64,000 nt of DNA. Origin: Gordonia sp. PDNC005. Its GTDB lineage: Bacteria; Actinomycetota; Actinomycetes; Mycobacteriales; Mycobacteriaceae. Under the pieces are notes generated by a model, which was given only the letters and a program-made list of their open reading frames with translations, did no database searches and was not told the DNA's origin. Position 1 is the first letter of the stretch; every line of letters starts with the position of its first letter. The stretch is from positions 3,038,001 through 3,102,000 of the forward strand of contig NZ_CP070351.1 of the NCBI RefSeq assembly GCF_016919385.1, in the 5' to 3' direction. Positions 24,553 to 33,845 of the stretch are shown one piece after another. Made by a program: the position numbers and the translations under genes.

Positions 24553-26550
24553 TCAGTCGTCGGATTCGGACGAGATCACGGCGAGCACGTCGCCGACGGA
24601 CAGTTGGCGGCCAACTTCCACCGCGAGCACCGACACGATGCCGTCGGCGGGTGCGCTGATGGTGTGCTCCATCTTCATGGCCTCGAGCCATAGCAGCGGT
24701 TGTCCCGCGGTGACACGATCGCCCTCGCTGACGGCAACGCGGATCACGGCGCCGGGCATCGGGGCGAGCAGTGATCCCGGGCGCTCCTGCGCCGCCGGGT
24801 CGACATAACGCGGGACACGTGTCAACGACACCGATGCACCAGGCCAGTCGACGTGCACCGCGTCTCCGACAACAGTGACCCGGTACCGGCGCGTCACGCC
24901 CGACGTCGACAGGACCACCTCGTCGGGAGCGATCGACACGACGGCGGTGTCGGTGAGGTCGGGCACCTCTGTTGTGGTCCGCCCCATCCGGTACCGTGCG
25001 ACGATCTCGTCGCCCGCAGCGGTCGTGTAGCTCTTCGACTGGAAGTCGGAGGCGATGTTGCGCCATCCCGACGGGAGCGAGCCGAGCATGCGGGCCGACG
25101 ACCTGTTGGCAGCCGACTGAGCGAGAGCCGCGGCCACGGCGGCGACGTGCGTGTCGTCGTCGGAGGCCAGCGGCGCGGACAGGACGTCGAGTCCGACGGT
25201 GTCGAGGTACGCAGTGTCGGTGTTTCCGGACAGGAACGTCGCATCGCGCAGCGTGTTGACGAGCATGTCCCGGTTGGTGACCAGACCATGGATCGTGGCG
25301 TCCGACAATGCCCTCGCGAGCATGGCCGCCGCACGATCGCGGGTCGGCGCGAACGAGATGACCTTGGCGAGCATCGGGTCGTAGAAGGTCGAGATCTCAC
25401 TGCCGTCGGCGATGCCTGAGTCCACACGCACCCCGGGCCGATCGAGGAGTTCAAAACGGGCGTCTGCGGGGAGGTCGATCGCGGTGATCGTGCCCGACTG
25501 CGGCTGCCAATCGTTCGCCGGATCCTCCGCGTAGAGACGGACCTCGATGGAGTGCCCCGATGTGGTCGGCTCCTGCGCGGGCAGCGCCTCGCCCTCGGCG
25601 ACGCGGATCTGCCATTCGACGAGGTCGGTGCCGGTGGTCAGCTCGGTGACCGGATGCTCCACCTGGAGACGAGTGTTGGTCTCCAGGAAGAAGAACTTCC
25701 CGTTCTCGTCAGCGAGGAACTCCACCGTGCCCGCACCGCGATATCCGATGGACTCGACGGCCGTGCGGGCCGCGGCGTACAGGCGTTCCCGCATGTCGCC
25801 GCCGATGCGTTCGACGAGAGGTGCGGGTGCCTCTTCCACCACTTTCTGGTGACGACGTTGGATGGAGCACTCACGCTCGCCGACCGCCCAGACGGTGCCG
25901 TGGGCGTCGGCCATCACCTGGACTTCGATGTGGTGTCCACGCTCGATGTACGGCTCGCAGAACACTGTCGGGTCGCCGAATGCCGATTCGGCTTCTCGGC
26001 GTGCGCCGGCGACCTGGTCGGCGAGTTCGGACAGGTCGCGGACGACACGCATTCCGCGTCCGCCGCCGCCCGCGGAGGCCTTGATGAGCAGCGGAAGATC
26101 GTCGGCGGTGACGTTCTCCGGGTCGATGTCGGTCAGCACGGGGACTCCCGCGGCCGCCATCAGTTCTTTGGCGTTCACCTTGGACCCCATCGCAGTGATC
26201 GCGCCCGCGGGCGGACCGATCCAGGTGAGCCCGGCGGCGACGACTGCCTCGGCGAACTCGGCGTTCTCCGACAGGAATCCGTAGCCGGGGTGGATCGCGT
26301 CGGCGCCCGCCGCCTGCGCGGCGGCGATGATCTGCTCCGACCGCAGATAGGTCTCGGCCGATGTTGAGCCCGGCAGGTGAACGGCGGCGTCGGCCTGCCG
26401 GACGTGCGGGGCGTCGGCGTCGGGATCGGAGTAGACGGCCACGGTCCGCAGGCCGAGGGCCTTCGCGGTGGTGAACACGCGGCACGCGATCTCACCGCGG
26501 TTCGCGACCAGGACTGACGTGATCGGCGTGGGGGTGATCGGGTTGGTCAT
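24553..26550 (-). CDS. accA2: Biotin-dependent acyl-CoA carboxylase alpha subunit AccA2-like
   Basis: This 665-residue protein joins biotin carboxylase and biotin carboxyl carrier. The N-terminal part (about 1-450) begins VLVANRGEIACRVF and has the ATP-grasp glycine loop KASAGGGGRGMRVV. The carrier domain lies at the end with LEAMKMEHTISAP, in which the second lysine of AMKM is biotinylated. A linker of about 130 residues between them fits the methylcrotonyl/geranyl-CoA carboxylase type. The ATG at 26550 is 8 nt from the accD2 stop. With AccD2 it should carboxylate a 3-methyl-enoyl-CoA or a related acyl-CoA. Confidence 0.93.
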   Translation of the reverse strand: MTNPITPTPITSVLVANRGEIACRVFTTAKALGLRTVAVYSDPDADAPHVRQADAAVHLPGSTSAETYLRSEQIIAAAQAAGADAIHPGYGFLSENAEFAEAVVAAGLTWIGPPAGAITAMGSKVNAKELMAAAGVPVLTDIDPENVTADDLPLLIKASAGGGGRGMRVVRDLSELADQVAGARREAESAFGDPTVFCEPYIERGHHIEVQVMADAHGTVWAVGERECSIQRRHQKVVEEAPAPLVERIGGDMRERLYAAARTAVESIGYRGAGTVEFLADENGKFFFLETNTRLQVEHPVTELTTGTDLVEWQIRVAEGEALPAQEPTTSGHSIEVRLYAEDPANDWQPQSGTITAIDLPADARFELLDRPGVRVDSGIADGSEISTFYDPMLAKVISFAPTRDRAAAMLARALSDATIHGLVTNRDMLVNTLRDATFLSGNTDTAYLDTVGLDVLSAPLASDDDTHVAAVAAALAQSAANRSSARMLGSLPSGWRNIASDFQSKSYTTAAGDEIVARYRMGRTTTEVPDLTDTAVVSIAPDEVVLSTSGVTRRYRVTVVGDAVHVDWPGASVSLTRVPRYVDPAAQERPGSLLAPMPGAVIRVAVSEGDRVTAGQPLLWLEAMKMEHTISAPADGIVSVLAVEVGRQLSVGDVLAVISSESDD

Positions 26551-26558
26551 CTGATTCC

Positions 26559-28154
26559 TCACATCCGGAAGACGCCGAAGTTGCTGGTGCCCTCGACAGG
26601 GGCGGTAGCAATGGCGGACAGGGTCTGGCCGAGAATCGTTCGGGTGTCGCGCGGGTCGATCACACCGTCGTCGTAGAGCATCCCGGACAGGAACGTCGGG
26701 ACCGACTCGATCTCGATCTGAGCTTCGATCATGGCGCGCATGCCTGCGTCCGCCTCTTCGTCGACGACGCCGCCGCGGGCCTCGGTGGCCGCACGGGAGA
26801 CGATCGAGATGACACCCGCGAGCTGTGCCGCGCCCATGACGGCACTCTTGGCGCTCGGCCACGCGAACAGGAACCGCGGATCGTAGGCGCGGCCGCACAT
26901 GCCGTAGTGGCCTGCGCCGTAGCTGGCGCCCATCAGGATCGAGATGTGCGGGACCGTCGAGTTCGACACCGCGTTGATCATCATCGCGCCGTGCTTGATG
27001 ATGCCGCCCTGTTCGTACTCCTTGCCCACCATGTAGCCGGTGGTGTTGTGCAGGAAGAGCAGCGGAGTGTCACTGCGGTTGGCGAGTTGGATGAACTGAG
27101 TCGCCTTCTGAGCTTCCTGGGAGAAGAGGACTCCCTGTGCGTTGGCGAGGATGCCGACCGGGTACCCGTGGACGGTGGCCCACCCGGTCACCAGCGATGT
27201 GCCGTACTCGGGTTTGAACTCGTCGAAGTCGCTTCCGTCGACGATGCGCGCGATCACCTCGTGCGGATCGAACGGGATCTTGAGGTCCGACGGAACGATG
27301 CCCAGGAGGTCCTCGGCGTCGTACTGGGGCTCGACGACCGCTGAGGGCGTCGGTCCCTGCTTGCGCCAATTGAGGCGTGCGACGATCCGACGTCCGATGC
27401 GGACCGCGTCCTGCTCGTCGGCGGCGAGGTAGTCACCGAGACCCGACACCCGAGCGTGCATCTTGGCGCCGCCGAGTTCTTCGTCGTCGCTCTCCTCGCC
27501 GGTTGCCATCTTGACCAGCGGCGGACCGCCGAGGAAAACCTTGGACCGGTCGTCGATCATGACGACGTGATCACTCATGCCGGGGATGTACGCACCGCCG
27601 GCGGTCGAGTTGCCGAAGACGAGGGCGATCGTCGGGATGCCTGCCGCCGACAGGCGGGTGAGGTCGCGGAACATGCGCCCGCCGGGGACGAACACTTCCT
27701 TCTGCGTCGGGAGATCGGCGCCTCCGGACTCGACCATCGAGATCACCGGCAGACGATTCTGCATCGCGATGTCGTTGGCGCGCAATACCTTGCGCAGCGT
27801 CCAGGGATTCGACGTGCCTCCCTTGACCGTCGGATCGTTCGCGACGATCAGGCACTCGACGCCTTCGACCACACCGATGCCGACCACAACGGACGCACCG
27901 ACGGTGAACTGCGAGCCGTGCGCGGCGAGCGCGCACAGTTCGAGGAACGGCGAGTCCTCGTCGATCAGCAGCTCGATGCGCTCGCGCGCCGTCAGCTTCC
28001 CGCGCTTGCGGTGACGCTCCACGTACTTCTCGCCGCCGCCGACGAGGACCTTGCGGAACTCGACGTCGAGTTCGGCCAGCTTGGTGTTCATCGCTTCGAC
28101 GTTCGCGACGAACTCGTCGGACGTCGTGTCGATCTTGCTTCTCAGAACAGTCAT
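26559..28154 (-). CDS. accD2: Acyl-CoA carboxylase carboxyltransferase subunit AccD2-like
   Basis: The 531-residue protein is a carboxyltransferase beta subunit with two crotonase-like halves (RHRKRGKLTARERIELLIDE near the start; GNSTAGGAYIPGMSDHV in the first half; LMGASYGAGHYGMCGRAYDP in the second). This resembles methylcrotonyl-CoA and geranyl-CoA carboxylases more than the propionyl-CoA enzymes. It transfers carboxyl from AccA2-bound biotin to its acyl-CoA. It is 34 nt downstream of fadE13 and 8 nt upstream of accA2, as in Rv0974c-Rv0973c. Confidence 0.93.
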   Translation of the reverse strand: MTVLRSKIDTTSDEFVANVEAMNTKLAELDVEFRKVLVGGGEKYVERHRKRGKLTARERIELLIDEDSPFLELCALAAHGSQFTVGASVVVGIGVVEGVECLIVANDPTVKGGTSNPWTLRKVLRANDIAMQNRLPVISMVESGGADLPTQKEVFVPGGRMFRDLTRLSAAGIPTIALVFGNSTAGGAYIPGMSDHVVMIDDRSKVFLGGPPLVKMATGEESDDEELGGAKMHARVSGLGDYLAADEQDAVRIGRRIVARLNWRKQGPTPSAVVEPQYDAEDLLGIVPSDLKIPFDPHEVIARIVDGSDFDEFKPEYGTSLVTGWATVHGYPVGILANAQGVLFSQEAQKATQFIQLANRSDTPLLFLHNTTGYMVGKEYEQGGIIKHGAMMINAVSNSTVPHISILMGASYGAGHYGMCGRAYDPRFLFAWPSAKSAVMGAAQLAGVISIVSRAATEARGGVVDEEADAGMRAMIEAQIEIESVPTFLSGMLYDDGVIDPRDTRTILGQTLSAIATAPVEGTSNFGVFRM

Positions 28155-28188
28155 CGGGTGCCCTTTCCCTTCGCTCGTGCAGTCGCGC

Positions 28189-29349
28189 TCATCCCTGGTA
28201 CCCCAACACCTTGGCCGCGAGCCCCGTGAGGATCTCGTTGGTGCCGCCGCCGATGCCGATGATGCGGATGTCGCGGTACTGGCGCTCGATCTCCGACTCC
28301 CGCATGTAGCCCATCCCGCCGTGCAGCTGCACGCCCTTGTCGATGACCCATTCGGCGGCTTCGACGGCGGTGTTCTTGGCGAAGCAGATCTCCGCCAGCA
28401 TCGGATCGCCGTTCATCATGTGCCGGTCGACGACGGACCGCGTGTAGGTGCGTGCGACGTCGACCTTGCGGGCCATCTCCGTGACGGTGTCCTGCACCGA
28501 CTGGCGCTTGATCAACGGCTTGCCGAACGTGTCGCGATTGCGGACCCATTCCAAGGTCAGATCCAGCGACCGCTGCGCCTGCGCATAGGCCTGCACTGCG
28601 AGGGCGGCACGCTCTGACACGAATGCCTGCGCGATCTGCGCGAAGCCCGAGTTCTCCGGACCGATGAGGTTCTCCACCGGCACCCGGCAGTCGACGAACG
28701 AGAGTTCGCCGGTGTCCGATGCCAGCCAGCCCATCTTCTCGAGCTTGCGGTCGACGTTGAAGCCCGGGGTGCCCTTCTCGATCACGAGGAGTGAGACGCC
28801 CGCGGCACCGTCTCCGCCGGTGCGGACTGCGGCGACGATGTGGTCGGCACGCACAGCTGAGGTGATGAAGGTCTTGGCGCCGTTGACGATGAAGTGGTCG
28901 CCGTCGCGCTTCGCCGTGGTGCGCAGGTGTCCGACGTCGCTGCCGCCGCTGGGCTCCGTGATCGCGAGACTGCTGATCTTGTCACCGGCGAGTACCGGCG
29001 CGACCCACTTCGCGATCTGCTCCGGTGTCCCGTTGTTCGCGATGTGCGGCGTGGAGATCCCACAGGTGAACAGGCTCGCGAACACACCGCCGGAAACACC
29101 CCGGTAGTGGAGTTCCTCGCAGACGATGAGCGCGTCGATCCCGTCGCCGCCGCTGCCGCCCTTCTCCTCGGGTGTGCCGAGGCCGAGGAGACCGAGTTCA
29201 CCGGCCTGCTTGTGAAGGTCCCGCGGGATCAGGCCATCGCGTTCCCACTGATCCTGAAACGGCAAGATGTGTTTGCTCGCGAAGTCTGCTGCGAGACTGC
29301 GCAGGTCACGACGTTGTTCCGAGTCCCAAATATCACTGGGGATGGGCAT
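28189..29349 (-). CDS. fadE13: Acyl-CoA dehydrogenase FadE13-like
   Basis: This 386-residue acyl-CoA dehydrogenase has LAITEPSGGSDVGHLRTTA in the FAD/substrate region and the C-terminal signature GMGYMRESEIERQYRD followed by IGGGTNEI. It resembles isovaleryl/citronellyl-CoA-type dehydrogenases. It is the second dehydrogenase of the operon and lies immediately before the carboxylase genes, in the same place as Rv0975c. It could supply the unsaturated substrate that AccA2/AccD2 carboxylates. The 90-nt gap upstream of it is filled by a tandem repeat. Confidence 0.92.
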   Translation of the reverse strand: MPIPSDIWDSEQRRDLRSLAADFASKHILPFQDQWERDGLIPRDLHKQAGELGLLGLGTPEEKGGSGGDGIDALIVCEELHYRGVSGGVFASLFTCGISTPHIANNGTPEQIAKWVAPVLAGDKISSLAITEPSGGSDVGHLRTTAKRDGDHFIVNGAKTFITSAVRADHIVAAVRTGGDGAAGVSLLVIEKGTPGFNVDRKLEKMGWLASDTGELSFVDCRVPVENLIGPENSGFAQIAQAFVSERAALAVQAYAQAQRSLDLTLEWVRNRDTFGKPLIKRQSVQDTVTEMARKVDVARTYTRSVVDRHMMNGDPMLAEICFAKNTAVEAAEWVIDKGVQLHGGMGYMRESEIERQYRDIRIIGIGGGTNEILTGLAAKVLGYQG

Positions 29350-29364
29350 GAACTTTCCTCTCCC

Positions 29365-29439
29365 GCTCCAAGAGCGAGTTTCCTGCTCCTTGAGCGAGCT
29401 TCTGTTGTGCTCCTTGAGCGAGCTTGCGAGTCGAAAGGG
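29365..29439. repeat. Three 16-bp tandem-like repeats between the AtuA-like gene and fadE13
   Basis: Copies are GCTCCAAGAGCGAGTT (29365-29380), GCTCCTTGAGCGAGCT (29385-29400) and the same again (29409-29424), followed by TGCGAGTCGAAAGGG. Each can form a small GCTC/GAGC hairpin. The wording (CTTGAGCGAG...GCGAGTCGAAAGG) resembles a dispersed intergenic repeat I associate with actinobacterial genomes. It sits inside an operon and may act on mRNA stability. Confidence 0.65.
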
Positions 29440-31164
29440 TCAGCGACTGAACCGCTCAGGCACGTCGACGACGCGGGAGCGGAGCCATTCACCGAGGCCT
29501 TTGGCCTGCGGGTCGAACCGGACGTTCTCGGCGACGCCGCGTCCGAGGACGCCTTCGATGACGAAGTTGAGGGCGCGGATCTTGGGGAGCCGGTACCGGT
29601 GGACGGTCAGGTCCGCGATCTCGGGGAGCAGTTCCTTGAGCCGGTCGACGGTGAGCGTCTGATCGAGCCAGGCGAACTCGTCGTCCGACGGTTGAGCGGA
29701 GCGAAGGGACTGCCCGCCGACCCAGACGCCGATGTTCGCGCTGCCGCCCTTGTCGCCGCTGCGGGCGCCGACGATGTCGCCGATCGGGGCACGTCGGGTC
29801 GGGCCCCAGTCGCCGATGGGGCCGGAGTCGGGCACGCTCACGTCACGCGTCGGTTCGGTCCGCAGCGGCGACGGTTCGATGAGGACCGAGACTCCGTCCG
29901 GCTGAGTCACCCGATGCTCCACCACACCGGCGTCTACGTATCCGGGCACGAACACGCCGTAGGGCGCACCGTTTCCCGGCGGGGCGGTGAGGGTGAAGCC
30001 GGGGTAGCTCGCCAACGCCAGTTCAACGGCGGTCGCGCTGAATGCGCGGCCGACTGCGTTCGGGTCGGTGTCGCGAGCGACACAGCGGAGCAGGGCACTG
30101 GCCTGCTCTTCGGTGTCCGCGTCCGGCCTGTCCAGGCGAGACAGTTCCCAGGTGAGTTCGGCGGGTGAAGTCGGCAGTGAGGCCTCGAACTGCTCCTGGA
30201 ACAGCGCTGCCTTGTCTTCGATGTCGAGCCCGGTGAGGACCACGTCGATCTGGTTGCGGATGCCCGCGAGGTGATTGAGCGACACCTTCAGGTCCGACGG
30301 CGGGGCTTCGCCACGGATGCCGCTGACACTGACCCGGTCGGGCCCCTCCTGCGTCACCTCGATGGTGTCCAGAAGCGCGGTCGCGTCGGGGTTGTAGTAC
30401 CGCGGTCCTTGGATCTCGTACAGCAACTGCGCGGTGACGGTCCCGACGGTGACTGCTCCGCCGGTTCCTTCATGCTTGGTGATGACCGACGATCCGTCGG
30501 CGGCCACCTCTGCGATCGGGAATCCGAGGCGGCCCATCGGGATCTCCTTGAAGAAGGAGTAGTTGCCGCCGGTGGCCTGCGTTCCGCATTCGATGATGTG
30601 GCCGGCCACGATCGCGCCCGCGATCGCGTCGAGGTCTTTGTACCCCCACCCGAAGGCCGACGCAGCAGTTCCCACGGTGAGAGACGCGTCCGTCACCCGA
30701 CCGGTGACCACTACGTCGGCGCCGCGATCGAGAGCGGCCTTGATGCCGAACCCGCCGAGATAGGCATTGGCCGTGATCGGGTTGCCGAGGCCGAGTTCGG
30801 CTGCGCGCGGCTGCAGGTCGTCACCGTTGACGAACGCGATCTGCGCGTCGACGCTCAGCTTCTCGGACAGTTCACGGAGCGCGACGGCGAGGCCGTGCGG
30901 GTTGAGGCCGCCCGCGTTGACGACGACCTTGACACCCTTGTCGACGGCCAGGCCGAGACTCGTCTCCATCTGACGAAGGAAGGTCTTGGCGTAGCCGCGC
31001 GACGGATCCTTGAGGCGGTCGCGGCCGAGGATCAGCATGGTGAGCTCGGCAAGGTAGTCACCGGTCAGGTAGTCGAGGTGCCCACCTTCGAGCATCTCGT
31101 GCACGGCGGTGAGCCGATCGCCGTAGAAGCCGGACGCGTTGCCGATGCGGACTGCGTTCGTCAT
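29440..31164 (-). CDS. AtuA-like acyclic terpene utilisation family protein (DUF1446)
   Basis: The 574-residue protein belongs to the AtuA/DUF1446 family: SGFYGDRLTAVHEMLEGG, NAGGLNPHGLA, DVVVTGRVTDASL and HIIECGTQATGGN are its conserved blocks. AtuA is required for citronellol/geraniol breakdown in Pseudomonas, but its chemistry is not settled. The ATG at 31164 lies 1 nt after the stop of the TIGR03084 gene. It keeps company with two acyl-CoA dehydrogenases, a biotin carboxylase pair and a hydratase, the same layout as Rv0976c-Rv0971c. This supports an Atu/Liu-like acyl-CoA pathway; the natural substrate in this organism is not shown. Confidence 0.88.
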   Translation of the reverse strand: MTNAVRIGNASGFYGDRLTAVHEMLEGGHLDYLTGDYLAELTMLILGRDRLKDPSRGYAKTFLRQMETSLGLAVDKGVKVVVNAGGLNPHGLAVALRELSEKLSVDAQIAFVNGDDLQPRAAELGLGNPITANAYLGGFGIKAALDRGADVVVTGRVTDASLTVGTAASAFGWGYKDLDAIAGAIVAGHIIECGTQATGGNYSFFKEIPMGRLGFPIAEVAADGSSVITKHEGTGGAVTVGTVTAQLLYEIQGPRYYNPDATALLDTIEVTQEGPDRVSVSGIRGEAPPSDLKVSLNHLAGIRNQIDVVLTGLDIEDKAALFQEQFEASLPTSPAELTWELSRLDRPDADTEEQASALLRCVARDTDPNAVGRAFSATAVELALASYPGFTLTAPPGNGAPYGVFVPGYVDAGVVEHRVTQPDGVSVLIEPSPLRTEPTRDVSVPDSGPIGDWGPTRRAPIGDIVGARSGDKGGSANIGVWVGGQSLRSAQPSDDEFAWLDQTLTVDRLKELLPEIADLTVHRYRLPKIRALNFVIEGVLGRGVAENVRFDPQAKGLGEWLRSRVVDVPERFSR

Positions 31165-31165
31165 G

Positions 31166-31948
31166 TCAGTTCCCTTCCGTCGAGGGTGCGCGGCCCGTTC
31201 CGGGCGGACCCGCGAAGCACTGAGCGATCTGGGACCAGGCCTGCGCGTCGTCGCCGATGAATTCGAGGCCGAGGTCGGCCACGGCGCGCCGCTGCGTGAC
31301 GAGTTCGCAGAAGTCCACGGCGCTGCCGCGGACGATGTTCGACGCGGTCTCCGGGCCCCACGTCCAGGCCGCACCGCTCGGACCGGTCAGCTCGTAGCGG
31401 AACGGTTCGGCGGGTGCCGTCCGCCCGTTCACCATGTAGGCGAAGTCGCGGGTGCGCACACCGATGTGCGCGACGTTCCGTATCCGGTCGGTGGGTGTGC
31501 GCTGGACGCCGAGGGCGTCGGCTACGTCGAGTCCGTGCGCCCAGGTCTCCATGATGCGCGCGGTCATCATCGACGGCGCCGACATCGGCGGACCGAACCA
31601 CGGCAATTTCACTCCGTCTTCGACGGCGGTGAGCGCGAGGAGCAACTGCTCACGCGTGCGTCGCCAGTCGGCGAGGAGTTCGTCAGGCGCCCGCTGCGCC
31701 TCGGTCTCGGCTGCAGCGTCGACGAAGCCGAGCGGATCCTGCCCTGCTTCGGCGAGCTGAGCCGCGAACTCGTCCGGATCGGTGGCCGCCAGCAAGGAGA
31801 CGCGATCGGTCCACACGATGTGCCCGATCTGATGAGCGATGGTCCATCCCTCCGCGGGAGTGAGCGTGGCCCACTGGTCATCGGTCAGCTCGGCGACCAG
31901 ACCGTCCAGCGACTCGTACTCGTCCCGCAGGTCCTCTGCAATCGACAT
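31166..31948 (-). CDS. TIGR03084 family protein (DinB/mycothiol-dependent maleylpyruvate-isomerase fold)
   Basis: The 260-residue protein starts [20 protein letters not shown], then [20 protein letters not shown], and has [15 protein letters not shown]. These are the metal-binding histidines of the DinB/MDMPI four-helix fold in the TIGR03084 subfamily. Members occur in actinobacteria that make mycothiol; the exact role is unknown. The ATG at 31948 is preferred over one at 32005 because it starts at the first helix. It is the promoter-proximal gene of the acyl-CoA operon and is nearly fused to the AtuA-like gene (1 nt apart), so a function in the same pathway is likely. Confidence 0.85.
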   Translation of the reverse strand: MSIAEDLRDEYESLDGLVAELTDDQWATLTPAEGWTIAHQIGHIVWTDRVSLLAATDPDEFAAQLAEAGQDPLGFVDAAAETEAQRAPDELLADWRRTREQLLLALTAVEDGVKLPWFGPPMSAPSMMTARIMETWAHGLDVADALGVQRTPTDRIRNVAHIGVRTRDFAYMVNGRTAPAEPFRYELTGPSGAAWTWGPETASNIVRGSAVDFCELVTQRRAVADLGLEFIGDDAQAWSQIAQCFAGPPGTGRAPSTEGN

Positions 31949-32006
31949 GCGTCGAGCGTCACACAGCCGCCACAATAAATCAAGCACGCCTGATTGTTTC
32001 TTCACC

Positions 32007-32022
32007 GAGTAAGCGTTCGCTC
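32007..32022. promoter_or_regulatory. Imperfect palindrome in the divergent TIGR03084/thioesterase gap
   Basis: The site GAGTAAGCGTTCGCTC (32007-32022) has outer arms GAG/CTC, a central AnCG-type symmetry and three mismatched pairs. It lies between the two divergent start regions and is a candidate operator for the operon's own TetR protein. A TAAACA -10-like box (32033-32038) precedes the thioesterase ATG closely. Confidence 0.4.
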
Positions 32023-32044
32023 AGGAATGTGCTAAACACGATCC

Positions 32045-32929
32045 ATGACCTTCACGCCTACAGACGCTTTCCACGCCTTCGCCGTCGGGCGTGAAGACAA
32101 CAGTCCGATGATCCAGATGACGCAGGCTCTCGGCACGCGCGTGACCGACCACCGCGGCCTCATCGATCTACCGGCCCTCGCGGTGCTGTTCGACGACCTC
32201 GGGGGCTACCCGTTCTGGGTGGCCGATCAGAGCGCAACCACCATGCAGGCCCGACTGTCCATGTCGATGCTGGACCGCCCCGACGTGACCGAGCGGCTCA
32301 CCGCGGTCGCCGACCTGCGTCTGCACAACAACCTCTACGGATCGACGACCGTCGACATCACCGGCCACGGGGGACGACTCCTGTGCATCGGCAACGCACG
32401 TAACGTGCGCGTTCAGCGAGAACTGGTCGTCGCAGGCGACGGGGTCCCCCACCTTCCGGCACCAGCGACGCCGAACGAGGCAGCGATCGTCGGCGCACCC
32501 GATCCCGAACTGTCCGGTCGGGAGGTGATCAATCGGATCACCGCAGGAGACGCCCCAATCGGCCCGCTCAGCGAGCTGCTCAACGGATCGATCACGACAG
32601 TCGACCATGACGGCCTGACGTTCAGCTGCGTGAGCGAGCCGTGGATGGGCAACGTGATGGGCACCATGCACGGCGGAGTGATCGGCGCGATCGTCGCGCA
32701 GGGCTGCTCGTTCGCCGCCCAGTCGGAGATGCGCCCGGGCGGGCAGTACCAGATCGTCGACTTCACGGTCGCCTTCCTCCGCTCGCCGGAGGTCGACGGA
32801 CGCAGCGTTCACGTCCACGCCACACCGGTCAAGCTCGGCAGGAGGCTCTCGATCTTCGACGCCGAACTCCGCGACGATGAGGGAATGCTCTTGGCCCGCG
32901 CCACTGCGGACGTCCGCTTCGACCTCTGA
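32045..32929 (+). CDS. Double-hotdog acyl-CoA thioesterase (PaaI-like)
   Basis: The 294-residue protein contains two hotdog domains (about 20-140 and 170-290). The second has the PaaI-like GTMHGGVIGAIVAQGCSFAA segment and the first a degenerate counterpart. Such proteins hydrolyse acyl-CoA to free acid and CoA. It is divergent from the acyl-CoA operon and shares its 96-nt upstream region, so it may drain or balance the pathway's CoA pool. It converges on an SDR gene with a 6-nt gap. Confidence 0.83.
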   Translation: MTFTPTDAFHAFAVGREDNSPMIQMTQALGTRVTDHRGLIDLPALAVLFDDLGGYPFWVADQSATTMQARLSMSMLDRPDVTERLTAVADLRLHNNLYGSTTVDITGHGGRLLCIGNARNVRVQRELVVAGDGVPHLPAPATPNEAAIVGAPDPELSGREVINRITAGDAPIGPLSELLNGSITTVDHDGLTFSCVSEPWMGNVMGTMHGGVIGAIVAQGCSFAAQSEMRPGGQYQIVDFTVAFLRSPEVDGRSVHVHATPVKLGRRLSIFDAELRDDEGMLLARATADVRFDL

Positions 32930-32935
32930 GCGAGA

Positions 32936-33739
32936 TCACTCCCCCTGCAGCACCTTCTGGAAGCGGCGCATTCCGCGGATCCAGCGATCGTAGTCCGAGC
33001 CTTTGTGGCGGAACATCTCGAGCACCTCGGGGTGCGGAAGGATCAGGAACCGCTCCTCGTCCATCGCGGAGACCACGGCATCGGCGACGTCGGCGGGTTC
33101 GAGGACCGCGCCGGCCGACGTGACGGCTTTGGCCGCGGTTGTCGACAGCGCGGCGTCGTCGGTCAGAAGTTTCGTGTTGACGCCCATCGGGCACAGGCAG
33201 CTGACCCGGACACCTTGATCGCCGTAGGTGACTGACAGCCATTCGGCGAACCCGACGGCTGCATGCTTGGTGACCGAGTAGGGCGCCGAGCCGATCTGGG
33301 TGAGAAGGCCCGCCGCCGAGGCGGTGCTGACGAAGTACCCCTCGCCGCGCTCCACCCACCCGGGAATGAGGAGTTGCGCCGCGCGGATGTGACCGCGCAG
33401 GTTCACATCGATCACCAGGTCCCACACGGCGTCGTCCTGCTCGAGTCCATCGCCTGCGCCGATGCCCGCATTGGCGAAGTAGAGGTCGACCGGCCCGAAC
33501 CGGGCTTCGGCGCGACCGATGACGTCCGCGATGTCGCCGGCAGCGGAAGCGTCGGCGCGCACGCCGATGGCGGCGCCTGGAGTGTGCGCCTCGATCTCGG
33601 CGACGACCTCGTCCAGACTTGCCTCGTCGAGGTCGGAGAGGACAACACGCGCACCGTCCGCGACGAGCCTGCGGGCGATCGCGGCACCGATTCCGCTGCC
33701 GGCTCCGGTGACGACGGCGACCTTGCCTGAGACCTTCAT
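32936..33739 (-). CDS. Short-chain dehydrogenase/reductase
   Basis: This 267-residue classical SDR has TGAGSGIGAAIARRL for NAD(P) binding, FANAGIGAG, the catalytic Ser in STASAAGLL and YSVTK with the catalytic Tyr and Lys. The ATG at 33739 follows a GGAGGGTCAAGCT stretch. It is divergent from a thiolase gene across a 201-nt region that holds three palindromes, so the two are probably regulated together. The substrate is unknown; a hydroxyacyl or steroid alcohol would fit a thiolase partner. Confidence 0.88.
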   Translation of the reverse strand: MKVSGKVAVVTGAGSGIGAAIARRLVADGARVVLSDLDEASLDEVVAEIEAHTPGAAIGVRADASAAGDIADVIGRAEARFGPVDLYFANAGIGAGDGLEQDDAVWDLVIDVNLRGHIRAAQLLIPGWVERGEGYFVSTASAAGLLTQIGSAPYSVTKHAAVGFAEWLSVTYGDQGVRVSCLCPMGVNTKLLTDDAALSTTAAKAVTSAGAVLEPADVADAVVSAMDEERFLILPHPEVLEMFRHKGSDYDRWIRGMRRFQKVLQGE

Positions 33740-33845
33740 AGCTTGACCCTCCAACGACTGATCCGATGACCGACCGCTCACTCGGCAGTCGTCCTCGCAG
33801 CGTGTCACATCCCATCAGTGCAGGTCAATGCCTTCAAACCAATCC

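Noticed and set aside
29365..29439. CRISPR array
   Set aside because: Only three 16-bp copies with 4- and 8-nt spacers and no cas genes.
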